Origin: Paraeggerthella hominis
Lineage (GTDB): Bacteria; Actinomycetota; Coriobacteriia; Coriobacteriales; Eggerthellaceae
Direction of reading: 5' to 3'
DNA: 64,000 bases
NCBI RefSeq assembly: GCF_021044775.1
Contig: NZ_JAJNOQ010000001.1
Span: 372,001-436,000, forward strand
Shown here: positions 1 through 6,927 of the stretch, one piece after another
Position numbering within the stretch: the stretch's first letter is position 1
How the letters are laid out: each line of letters opens with the position of its first letter
Translations under genes and position numbers: made by a program
Notes under the pieces: model-generated
The model's input: only the letters and a program-made list of their open reading frames with translations
Told to the model about the DNA's origin: nothing
The model's database searches: none

Positions 1-230
1 ATGGAAAAGCTGACGCCCCCCGAACGATTTCGATATGTGCTCAAGCTGCATGATCATAATGCGAACGCGCCTTCGGTTCTCGTGCTGGCAAAAAACGGCG
101 CGCGCTCATCGCGGACGCCAACCGTCTATGATAACCGAAGATGCCGTTTACGGCGATGCGCTTCCTGGATAGCGAGCCAACGCCTATACTGAAGCCGAAC
201 GAAACCACGTCGACAAGGAGGACGATCGCC
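1..230. other. Left-edge stretch without a recognisable gene
   Basis: A 63-codon frame opens with ATG at base 1 and ends at 192, but its second half is Arg/Ser-rich and resembles no family I know. No Shine-Dalgarno sequence can be seen because the window starts here. It may be the frameshifted start of a decayed gene or simply noise. Confidence 0.3.
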
Positions 231-383
231 ATGACCATGAACCCCAACACGCGCGTGTCGGACATCCATGCCGACGAGAAGTCGCTCATTCTCCGTCGGG
301 CCGAAACCGCCACGATCGGCTCGCTTTTCGCCGCAGCCTTCATCATCGTGGTCACGTTCATCGCCCGCACGTTCTACGAATAA
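231..383 (+). CDS. Small single-pass membrane protein, 50 aa
   Basis: The start is chosen at ATG 231 because a strong AAGGAGG ribosome-binding site lies just upstream. The longer frame from 141 has no such signal. The N-terminal 25 residues are polar. Residues about 30-46 (TIGSLFAAAFIIVVTFIA) form one hydrophobic helix, and the protein ends RTFYE. No family is recognised. It stands upstream of the MerR promoter and is transcribed in the same direction. The good ribosome-binding site and clean single helix support a real gene, but the function is unknown. Confidence 0.5.
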   Translation: MTMNPNTRVSDIHADEKSLILRRAETATIGSLFAAAFIIVVTFIARTFYE

Positions 384-436
384 CCTCGAGCGAAGAGCCG
401 ACCAGGCCCAAACGTCAGGATCCCTTGCCTAAAAAC

Positions 437-467
437 TTGACTTGGAGCGCACTCCACGTGCTTCAAT
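437..467 (+). promoter_or_regulatory. MerR-type promoter with operator dyad
   Basis: TTGACT (437-442) is separated by 19 bp from TTCAAT (462-467). The long spacer holds the imperfect dyad CTTGGAGCG/CACTCCACG (441-458, 7 of 9 positions matching). Over-long spacers with a CTTGGAG...CTCCAAG-type dyad are the hallmark of promoters activated by MerR-family proteins. The merR-like gene begins 45 bp downstream, so autoregulation is likely. Confidence 0.65.
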
Positions 468-512
468 GCAAGACGGCATGCGCATGCAAGCCGCAAGACG
501 AAAGGATCCCTC

Positions 513-887
513 ATGAAGATAGCCGAAGTAAGCAAGCTATACGACCTTTCAGCCGACACGTTGCGCTACTACGAGCGCATCGGGCTGCTTTCCAGCATAA
601 CGCGCAACGCAAGCGGCATGCGGGACTACAGCGACCAGGATTGCGCGCGGGTGCAGTTCGTCAAGTGCATGCGCAAAGCGGGCGTGTCTATTGAAGCGCT
701 CATCGAGTACATGCGCCTGTTCGAGCAAGGCGACGACACGATTGCGGCGCGCAAGGCGCTGCTCGAAGAGCAGCGAGACCTGGTGCGGAAGCGCATCGCC
801 GAAATGCAGGCAGGCCTCGACCGCCTTGACTACAAGATAGAACACTACGAGCAGACTATCGTGCAAGCCGAGAAGAAGCTGCGCTGA
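513..887 (+). CDS. MerR family transcriptional regulator
   Basis: A 124-residue protein with the standard MerR layout. The N-terminal winged helix-turn-helix has the signature MKIAEVSKLYDLSADTLRYY followed by ERIGLL. The second wing is around residues 35-60, and a long dimerising coiled coil fills the C-terminal half (about 75-120, rich in Arg/Glu/Leu). There is no cysteine-based metal site near the C terminus, so an aldehyde/redox-type regulator (AdhR/YraB-like) fits better than a metal sensor. Its own promoter region carries a CTTGGAG-type dyad with 19-bp spacing. No target gene follows directly; a terminator and the tRNA-Asn gene on the opposite strand come next. Confidence 0.9.
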   Translation: MKIAEVSKLYDLSADTLRYYERIGLLSSITRNASGMRDYSDQDCARVQFVKCMRKAGVSIEALIEYMRLFEQGDDTIAARKALLEEQRDLVRKRIAEMQAGLDRLDYKIEHYEQTIVQAEKKLR

Positions 888-942
888 GATCGCGCTGCAA
901 AGATCGGGAAGGACCCTGGACAAGCGCCGTCCGCATCACATC

Positions 943-975
943 AAAAAAGACCGCCAGTCGTTTGACTGGCGGTCT
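943..975 (-). terminator. Rho-independent terminator of tRNA-Asn
   Basis: A perfect 12-bp stem (948-959 with 964-975, loop GTTT) is followed on the minus strand by a run of U (A-tract 943-948 on the plus strand). It sits just past the encoded CCA end of tRNA-Asn and may also stop transcripts from the merR gene. Confidence 0.85.
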
Positions 976-984
976 GGCGTTTCA

Positions 985-1059
985 TGGCTCCCCGGGTAGG
1001 ATTCGAACCTACAACCCTCCGGTTAACAGCCGGATGCTCTGCCGTTGAGCTACCGAGGA
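985..1059 (-). tRNA. tRNA-Asn (GUU)
   Basis: The minus strand folds into a full cloverleaf. The acceptor is TCCTCGG/CCGGGGA, the anticodon stem TCCGG/CCGGA encloses loop CTGTTAA with anticodon GTT, and the T-arm contains GGTTCGAATCC. The discriminator is G and the CCA end is encoded. Confidence 0.97.
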
Positions 1060-1088
1060 ATGAGGAGCGCTCCGTTGCGCGAGTAAGT

Positions 1089-1116
1089 ATTATACCGGAA
1101 CCAAAACTTTGCGCAA
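1089..1116 (-). promoter_or_regulatory. Promoter of tRNA-Asn
   Basis: On the minus strand TTGCGC (1111-1116) is followed after 16 bp by a perfect TATAAT (1089-1094), about 30 bp upstream of the mature tRNA 5' end. The tRNA-Val gene has a closely similar TTGCGC promoter. Confidence 0.75.
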
Positions 1117-1193
1117 GACCGTTTTTTCAAAATTTGGGCACGTGCCCGAAAATTGTTCTCCGCAGCGCCGGTTCCAGCAATCTACCTGGTGCG

Positions 1194-2240
1194 TTAGTAC
1201 ACCATGCCCATCGTTTCGCACACTTGCGCAAGCGTGGCCTCGGCAATTTCGTTCGCCTGACGGTTCCCGTCGTGCAAGACGTCCTTGATGTAGTCCATGT
1301 CCTGCATGAGCTCTTGACGGCGTTCGCGAATGGGAGCCAAGAAGCCGTTCACGCTTTCGGTCACGTACTTCTTGAGCGCTCCCGATCCCCCGTCGCCGAT
1401 TTCGGCGGCAATCTCGAGCTCGGTGCGGCCCGTGCAAAGCGCGGCCGTCGTCAGCAGCGCGGACACGCCGGGGCGATTCTCCTTGTCGTACGTGATAACG
1501 CGGTCGGCGTCGGTCTTGGACTTCTTGATGAGCTTCGCCGTCTCTTCGTCGGTAAGCGACAGGCTGATGGCGTTGCCGTAGCTCTTCGACATCTTGCGCC
1601 CGTCAAGGCCGGGAATCTCCACGGCGTCGTTGAGCACGCCCTCGGGCTCGGGGAACACCTGACCGAACCGTTCATTGAAACGGCGGGCGATCAAGCGCGT
1701 CTGCTCGATGTGCGGCAGCTGGTCCTTGCCCACCGGCACGATGTTGCCCTTGCAGAACAGGATGTCGCACGCCTGATGCACGGGATACGTAAGCAGAAGG
1801 CCGGTGAGCGCGTGGCCGGAAGCCTCCATTTCGGACTTCACCGTGGGGTTGCGCTGCAGCTCGGCTTCGGTCACGAGCGAGAGGAACGGAAGCATCAGCT
1901 GGTTGAGCGCGGGAACGGCCGAGTGCGTGAAGATCATGGTCTTCGCCGGGTCGAGGCCGCATGCCAGGTAGTCGATCACCATGTTGTACACGTTGTCGCG
2001 AATATGCTCGGTGGTGTCGCGGTCGGTGATCACCTGATAGTCGGCGATGATGACGCGCGTCGTCACGCCCAGGTTCTGCAGAGCCACGCGCTCGCGAATG
2101 GTGCCGAAGTAATGGCCCAGGTGCAAGCGGCCGGTCGGACGGTCGCCGGTGAGCATGGTGTAGTTCTCGGGATGGACGGGCAGATCTGCGCGGATCTCGT
2201 CGCTGCGCTTCTTGCTGGCTTCAAAGCTATCGGTGCTCAT
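1194..2240 (-). CDS. trpS: Tryptophanyl-tRNA synthetase
   Basis: A class I aminoacyl-tRNA synthetase that charges tRNA-Trp. The product is 348 aa. The HIGH-type signature is in TGDRPTGRLHLGHYFG, about 30 residues from the start, and the KMSKS loop is in GRKMSKSYGN near residue 200. Start ATG 2240 gives the usual short N terminus and has AGGAAC upstream. The longer frame to 2378 adds an Arg/Pro-rich stretch with no ribosome-binding site. No T-box-like leader was recognised in the upstream region. Confidence 0.95.
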   Translation of the reverse strand: MSTDSFEASKKRSDEIRADLPVHPENYTMLTGDRPTGRLHLGHYFGTIRERVALQNLGVTTRVIIADYQVITDRDTTEHIRDNVYNMVIDYLACGLDPAKTMIFTHSAVPALNQLMLPFLSLVTEAELQRNPTVKSEMEASGHALTGLLLTYPVHQACDILFCKGNIVPVGKDQLPHIEQTRLIARRFNERFGQVFPEPEGVLNDAVEIPGLDGRKMSKSYGNAISLSLTDEETAKLIKKSKTDADRVITYDKENRPGVSALLTTAALCTGRTELEIAAEIGDGGSGALKKYVTESVNGFLAPIRERRQELMQDMDYIKDVLHDGNRQANEIAEATLAQVCETMGMVY

Positions 2241-2437
2241 GATGTTCCTATCGCGAAATCGTTGTGTCGGACCGTTCGGCGCCGCGAGCCAAGCCGGGCG
2301 CCGCGCATGCGTTGACGGCCAAGCCTTGAATCGCACGCGCATCGCAACAGTATAGCCGTTTTGGGGTGCGCACGGCACATCGGGCCGCTTTGCCGCGCGC
2401 TATAATCGTGAACCGTATCGCACCCTGAGGAGGATTC

Positions 2438-2950
2438 ATGAACGACGCGCTGAAAAACCTGACGAAAGAAGAGCTGCTCGAACTGCTCGAGATATACGCG
2501 AAGAACCTGATCGCGCTCGACGGAACGTGGTTCCAATCGATCGAGAAGGACGACGGCATGGACGCAGCCATGCACCATGACGTGGAAGCATGGCGACGGT
2601 TCAGCGTTTCGGAGGGCCGCCGCATCAAGGCATTTCTCGGACTGGACGAGCATCCGGGCATCGAAGGGCTGGCGAAGGCGCTTTCACTGCGCTGCCAGTC
2701 GGCCGCGAACGTCGACGAGATAACCGTGAACGGCAACGAACTGACGTACCGCATCGTCGATTGCCGCGTGCAGAACGCCCGCGAGCGAAAGGGCATGGGG
2801 TTCCATCCGTGCAAGAACGTGGGAGTAGTGGAGTATGCGGTGTTCGCAACCGCTATCGACGACCGCATCGTTTGCGAATGCCTGAGCTGCTTCCCCGACA
2901 TTGCGGACAGCACCTGCAACTGCGCTTGGAAATTCACGTTGAACGCCTAG
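2438..2950 (+). CDS. DUF6125-type protein of unknown function
   Basis: A 170-residue soluble protein with a strong GAGGAGG ribosome-binding site. The opening (LTKEELLELLEIYAKNLIAL followed by DGTWFQSIE) matches what I remember of the DUF6125 / L-2-amino-thiazoline-carboxylate hydrolase-like group common in anaerobes; this is recalled, not searched. The C-terminal half is Cys-rich (CRVQN, FHPCKN, CECLSCFPD, CNCAW), which could bind a metal or a cofactor. A perfect TATAAT lies at 2401-2406. The gene is monocistronic and ends at a bidirectional terminator. Confidence 0.75.
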   Translation: MNDALKNLTKEELLELLEIYAKNLIALDGTWFQSIEKDDGMDAAMHHDVEAWRRFSVSEGRRIKAFLGLDEHPGIEGLAKALSLRCQSAANVDEITVNGNELTYRIVDCRVQNARERKGMGFHPCKNVGVVEYAVFATAIDDRIVCECLSCFPDIADSTCNCAWKFTLNA

Positions 2951-2957
2951 GACAGCG

Positions 2958-2984
2958 AAAAAGCCTTCCCGAAGGAAGGCTTTT
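2958..2984. terminator. Bidirectional terminator
   Basis: A perfect 11-bp stem AAAAGCCTTCC/GGAAGGCTTTT (2959-2969 with 2974-2984, loop CGAA) has A and T runs built into its ends. It lies between the convergent DUF6125-type gene and tRNA-Val and can serve both strands. Confidence 0.85.
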
Positions 2985-2991
2985 GAATTCA

Positions 2992-3066
2992 TGGTGGTCG
3001 CTACAGGATTTGAACCTGTGACCCCCGCCGTGTGAAGGCGATGCTCTCCCGCTGAGCCAAGCGACC
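2992..3066 (-). tRNA. tRNA-Val (CAC)
   Basis: Minus-strand cloverleaf. The acceptor is GGTCGCT/AGCGACC, the anticodon loop TTCACAC carries anticodon CAC between stem TCGCC/GGCGG, the T-loop is GGTTCAAATCC, the discriminator is A and CCA is encoded. Confidence 0.95.
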
Positions 3067-3097
3067 GTACTTGTTGCTTCGTTCGCAACGCTGAAAT

Positions 3098-3126
3098 ATT
3101 GTACCGGTAGTTTTAGGCGCGCGCAA
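3098..3126 (-). promoter_or_regulatory. Promoter of tRNA-Val
   Basis: TTGCGC (3121-3126) and TACAAT (3098-3103) are separated by 17 bp on the minus strand, about 30 bp upstream of the tRNA. The layout is the same as at tRNA-Asn. Confidence 0.7.
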
Positions 3127-3226
3127 GCCCCTATTTTCAATTTTTTGAGAATAGCGTTGCCGACAGGTTTGCGAGGATTCGCGGCAAGGATTCTAAGCGG
3201 CTTGCGCAAACTACCCGTTTCCCTCT

Positions 3227-3255
3227 TTGCACAAGCGAGCATTTTGGGATAGAAT
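3227..3255 (+). promoter_or_regulatory. Promoter of the CAU-anticodon tRNA
   Basis: TTGCAC (3227-3232), a 17-bp spacer and TAGAAT (3250-3255) lie 15 bp upstream of the tRNA 5' end. Confidence 0.7.
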
Positions 3256-3270
3256 AGCGGGACGCTTTAC

Positions 3271-3345
3271 GGGCCTATAGCTCAATGGTGGAGCAGGGGA
3301 CTCATAATCCCTTGGTTGCAGGTTCGAGCCCTGCTGGGCCCACCA
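3271..3345 (+). tRNA. tRNA with CAU anticodon, probably Ile2
   Basis: Cloverleaf with acceptor GGGCCTA/TGGGCCC, anticodon stem GGGGA/TCCCT, loop CTCATAA (anticodon CAT), discriminator A and encoded CCA. It lacks the initiator-type C1:A72 mismatch. The GGGCCTA acceptor and the ACTCATAATC..TTGGTTGC middle resemble minor tRNA-Ile2 (CAU modified by TilS) more than elongator tRNA-Met. The identity cannot be settled from this window. Confidence 0.9.
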
Positions 3346-3355
3346 GCAAACACGC

Positions 3356-3386
3356 AAAGGCTGCATCGGTTTCGGTGCAGCCTTTT
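3356..3386 (+). terminator. Terminator of the CAU-anticodon tRNA
   Basis: Stem AAAGGCTGCA/TGCAGCCTTT (3356-3365 with 3376-3385) followed by T, right after the tRNA CCA end. Confidence 0.8.
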
Positions 3387-3618
3387 CCATGCCCGCATGA
3401 AGCCGCCCATCCAGAGGCTGCCGCACGCCCACCCGCTCCCCCTTCCCAGCGCGACGTCCGAAGCAGCCCGCAAACGCGGCGCTGCACGCATGCCTCTACC
3501 ACCTTCCGAGGGAGGTGCGCACCCGAAACCATACTTCCTGCGGTATGGAACAGAGCAGTCGAGCGACCCTACAATAAGGACGGTTCCCGCTGCGGCCCTC
3601 CAACCGAAGGAGCACGCC

Positions 3619-4290
3619 TTGACGTTGCTTATCCCCATCGCCTTCCTTCTTGCCGGCGCCTTCGCCGTCATGGCCATCCTGGCGCGCAACCTTGCCAGCC
3701 TTGGTCGAGAGTCGGACGCCATGTGGGAGCAGCTGCAAGCGACCCGCCGCAGCCGAAACGACGTCATGGCGCGGATAGCCGACGCCGCACGGACGAACGG
3801 CGTGGACGACCTCTTCGCCCTGCAAGCCGTCGAGCGCGCCTTCGCCGATGCGCAGGCCGCCGAAGACCCGACGCGCGCCGCAGAAGCCGACGATGCGCTC
3901 TGCGTGGCGCATCGCAACCTGCTCGACCTTATCGAAGGGCGCGCACCCGCCCTGCTCGAGCGCGCGCCCTTCGCGCTTCTCCTAGAGGAGCTGGGGGAAC
4001 TGGAAGACCGCATGACAACCTGCAAGGGACTCTACAACAACCGCGTCACCATGTACGGCAACGCGGGGCGCACGTTTCCCACGCTGCTCATCGCCAAGCA
4101 GCGTGGCTTTGCGCCCCGCGAACGCTACCTGCCCCGCGAAGCGTCCGACCCCCTTGCCGTGGCCGCCGCAAGCGGCTCCACCGCGCTGGCGGAAGCTTCG
4201 CCCCGCATCATGAACGCCTACATGCTATGGGCCATCGGGCTATCCGACACGGTGCTCGAAGAAGCGCCGCAGCATCGAACCGGGCGGTAG
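3619..4290 (+). CDS. LemA family protein
   Basis: The product is 223 aa. The start is taken as TTG 3619 because GAAGGAG sits 6 nt upstream and this places the hydrophobic helix (LLIPIAFLLAGAFAVMAIL) at the very N terminus, as in LemA proteins. The long upstream frame runs through the tRNA and its terminator. The helical body ends in the family signature around GLYNNRVTMYGNAGRTFPTL, followed by RGFAPRERY. LemA proteins are inner-membrane-anchored helical-bundle proteins of unclear function. The gene is monocistronic and converges on the RlmKL gene. Confidence 0.8.
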   Translation: MTLLIPIAFLLAGAFAVMAILARNLASLGRESDAMWEQLQATRRSRNDVMARIADAARTNGVDDLFALQAVERAFADAQAAEDPTRAAEADDALCVAHRNLLDLIEGRAPALLERAPFALLLEELGELEDRMTTCKGLYNNRVTMYGNAGRTFPTLLIAKQRGFAPRERYLPREASDPLAVAAASGSTALAEASPRIMNAYMLWAIGLSDTVLEEAPQHRTGR

Positions 4291-4328
4291 CGCGCGCAAC
4301 CGCACGGCCCGTCCCTTCCCCACCGCGC

Positions 4329-4360
4329 AAAAAAGCCGCTTGCCGAGTGGGCAAGCGGCT
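4329..4360 (-). terminator. Terminator of the rlmKL gene
   Basis: Perfect 11-bp stem AGCCGCTTGCC/GGCAAGCGGCT (4334-4344 with 4350-4360) with a U-run on the minus strand from A-tract 4329-4334. Confidence 0.85.
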
Positions 4361-4386
4361 GCAAGCGAGCAATGCGAGCGGCGCCG

Positions 4387-6714
4387 TTACGCGCGGCGCA
4401 CCAGGTAGCACTTGTGGATGCGCGGGTTGCGCTCGAAGTCGTGCGGGATGGTTTGCGCGGTGATGTCCTCGATGATCACGCCGTACTTCGCAAGCGCCTC
4501 CTCGTCGGGCTTGAAATTGCGCAGGTTGCACGAGAACACGGCCTCGCCCCCTTCGGCCAGCAGGCGGGTCACGCCGATAAGCAGCTCCACATGATCGCGC
4601 TGGACGTCCCACGTGCGCTTGCCCATGGCCTTGGAATTCGAGAACGTGGGCGGATCGACGAAGATCAAATCGAACCTGCGCGGCGTGCGGCGGCACTCCG
4701 TTATCCACGTCATGACGTCCGCGCGCTCGAACGCATGCGCTTCGCCCGTAAAGCCGTTCTGCTCCATGTTGCGCGCGGCCCAATCCAGGTACGTTTGGGA
4801 AAGGTCGACCGTGCACGTGGACTCCGCCTGCCCGCCCGCAGCGTGCACGGTAGCCGTGCCCGTGTACGCGAACAGGTTGAGGAACCGTTTTCCCGCGGCC
4901 CGCGCGCCCACCAGCTCGCGCGTCAGGCGATGATCCAGGAACATGCCCGTATCCAAATAGCCGGACAGATCGACTTCGAGCAGGTACCCGTCCTCCTGTA
5001 CGTGGGTCACGTACGAGCGCCTTCCCGCTCCGCGGTACTGGCTGCCCCCCTTGTCGCGGCAGCGAACCTTCGAGAACACGTGGTCGGGACGCACGCCCAG
5101 CACCACGGGAGCCAGGGACAGAACGTCGTCGAAGCGCCGTTGCGCCTTCGAGGGGTCGATCGTGGAGGGCGCAGCGTATTCGGCTATATGCACATACGTG
5201 TTGCCCGACGCCTGGCCCGCGCCCGTGTACAGGTCGATGGCGACCGCGTAGTCGGGCAGGTCGGCATCGTAGATGCGATAGCACGACACGCCCTCGCGCT
5301 TCGCCCATTTGCGACGCTCTTTCGCCACCTTGCGAAGACGCGAAGCGAACTGCTCGGACGCGGACTCGAACACCTCGACGCGATGCTCGGCCCCGCCTGC
5401 GGAGTCGGGCACCGTCACGATCACGGGCTCCACCGGGGGCTCGTCGAACACGAGCACCTCGACCGACACCCGGCCCGCGCCGAGCGTCGTCCGCTCGAAA
5501 GGCTCCACGCCGAACCGGGACTCGATGCCCTCGCCGCCCGCCACTGCGAACGTCGCGCCCGAACCCGCCGCCGAAGACGCGCGCGAGAAGGCGGCCGATT
5601 CGGCCTGCTGCCGCGCCTCCGATTGCGCGCGATCGCCGGTGGGCAGCACGCTTGCCACCAAGAACCCGGAAGCCTGCATGCCGTCCGCACCGCTGTCGGC
5701 CATCGCTTCGCGCAGTGCGCGCGCCGCCGCCGATCCCACGCGTTCCACCAGGTCGGGAGCGCTTTGGGCATCGCCCAGCTCGATGCTCACAACCTGGCGC
5801 AGCCCTGCGCGCTTGGCGCGCTGACGGGCGCGCGCGATGGCAGGCGACGACGTGGTCGCCCCGGCGAAGCGCACGTACGCCAAATCGGGCGGCGCCGAAG
5901 GATCCTGCGTATCGCACGCCGCTACGCGCGCCAGCCCCGCTTCGAAGCGCTCGTCGGCCTCGGCAAGAAGATCGCCCCACGCATCCTCGTCCGCCTCCGC
6001 CCAGCCGAAGAACCCCCAGCGCGAGCGAGCAAGGCCGGGCGCGAGGTCGCATGCGACCGACGCGGCCTCGATGACGAGCGAGCCGTCCGAGCACGTCGGA
6101 TCGACGCATGCGGCGCCCGATGCCGCTATGTCGTGCCAGCCGGCCAAGGCCAGCAGGCCCGCAGCCTGCGCGCACTCCAAAGGAGCGTCCGGCCCGTCGT
6201 CGGCCGTCAAGTACGTGCGTCGATACAGGGACTCTCCCGACAAATCGAGCGAAATAGTCGCTCGCCCTTCGCGAATGCGCACGTCGAGCACGACGTCGGG
6301 CTGATCGGTGTCCACATCGGGACGCTCGCCGCGCATCTCGCGCAAGCGATCGCACACCGCGTCCTTCACCTTGAGCGCGGTGAAGCGGGTGTTGCGCAGC
6401 TGGTCGTTCATGCCGTGCGCCTGCACGGCCATGCTCGCCCCCGAAGCGATGACCCGCTCCCACGGCAAGCGGCGCGCGCCCTCGTACAGCAGATTGGCAT
6501 CGGACGCGTTCACGCGACCGACCACGAGCGTCACGCGCGAGGCAAGCCGCGACCACAAGCACGCTTTGAGCGCGCCGCGCATATCGCAGAAAAAGGCAAC
6601 GCCCCCGCCAAGGGGGCGCACGCGCTTAGCTCCAAGCGACTTCAGCTCGTCGGCCAACGGCTTTTCCAATCCGGAAAGGCAGCTTGCGAACAACTCGAGG
6701 TTGTATTTTTCCAT
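4387..6714 (-). CDS. rlmKL: Bifunctional 23S rRNA methyltransferase RlmKL, RlmL half degenerate
   Basis: The product is 775 aa, counted from ATG 6714 (MEKYNLELFASCLSGLEKPL). The longer frame to 6870 lacks homology. The order is a THUMP-containing RlmL region (about 1-410) followed by the RlmK m7G2069 methylase. The RlmK part keeps its SAM loop (NLFAYTGTATVHAAGG) and the FVDPPTFSNSK active-site motif. In the RlmL half, the usual DPMCGSGT loop reads DPTCSDGS (205-212), and where NPPYGER is expected the protein reads VLPTGDR (356-362). The aligned Asn and Tyr are therefore missing by eye, and the m2G2445 activity may be lost. The segment 360-410 is Ala/Ser/Gln-rich. The ribosome-binding site is weak. 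Confidence 0.85.
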   Translation of the reverse strand: MEKYNLELFASCLSGLEKPLADELKSLGAKRVRPLGGGVAFFCDMRGALKACLWSRLASRVTLVVGRVNASDANLLYEGARRLPWERVIASGASMAVQAHGMNDQLRNTRFTALKVKDAVCDRLREMRGERPDVDTDQPDVVLDVRIREGRATISLDLSGESLYRRTYLTADDGPDAPLECAQAAGLLALAGWHDIAASGAACVDPTCSDGSLVIEAASVACDLAPGLARSRWGFFGWAEADEDAWGDLLAEADERFEAGLARVAACDTQDPSAPPDLAYVRFAGATTSSPAIARARQRAKRAGLRQVVSIELGDAQSAPDLVERVGSAAARALREAMADSGADGMQASGFLVASVLPTGDRAQSEARQQAESAAFSRASSAAGSGATFAVAGGEGIESRFGVEPFERTTLGAGRVSVEVLVFDEPPVEPVIVTVPDSAGGAEHRVEVFESASEQFASRLRKVAKERRKWAKREGVSCYRIYDADLPDYAVAIDLYTGAGQASGNTYVHIAEYAAPSTIDPSKAQRRFDDVLSLAPVVLGVRPDHVFSKVRCRDKGGSQYRGAGRRSYVTHVQEDGYLLEVDLSGYLDTGMFLDHRLTRELVGARAAGKRFLNLFAYTGTATVHAAGGQAESTCTVDLSQTYLDWAARNMEQNGFTGEAHAFERADVMTWITECRRTPRRFDLIFVDPPTFSNSKAMGKRTWDVQRDHVELLIGVTRLLAEGGEAVFSCNLRNFKPDEEALAKYGVIIEDITAQTIPHDFERNPRIHKCYLVRRA

Positions 6715-6896
6715 ACGTGACGTCCCATCGTAAAATCGCAGGTTGGAGCAGCGCGCCGGCAAAGAGGCCCCGCGACGCCCGTCGCCTTCCGCCCCGCAGC
6801 CCGCATGCCGTGCGACATGCGGGAAGGGCAACAAGGCGAAAACTCGGACATCGCGGGGCCTCGTCGGCAAAACCGGTCCGCGCTACGGCGTCGAAC

Positions 6897-6926
6897 GGCT
6901 CGGGCGGCGTTCGAGCCGCCCGAGCC
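6897..6926 (-). terminator. Stem-loop directly after the sigma factor gene
   Basis: A perfect 12-bp GC-rich stem GGCTCGGGCGGC/GCCGCCCGAGCC (6897-6908 with 6915-6926, loop of 6) begins 1 nt after the rpoD stop codon. There is no U-tract on either side, so it may protect the mRNA 3' end or act as a weak terminator. Confidence 0.5.
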
Positions 6927-6927
6927 C

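Noticed and set aside
984..2315. A 443-codon plus-strand frame across the tRNA-Asn and trpS region
   Set aside because: It is the antisense of trpS; its protein is Val/His/Leu/Gly-rich without motifs, and the minus strand has clear synthetase signatures.
4372..6720. A 782-codon frame antisense to rlmKL, and similar long antisense frames opposite rpoD, priA, metK and the hydrogenase genes
   Set aside because: Long antisense frames are normal in GC-rich DNA. They have low-complexity Arg/Ala/His-rich translations and no ribosome-binding sites.
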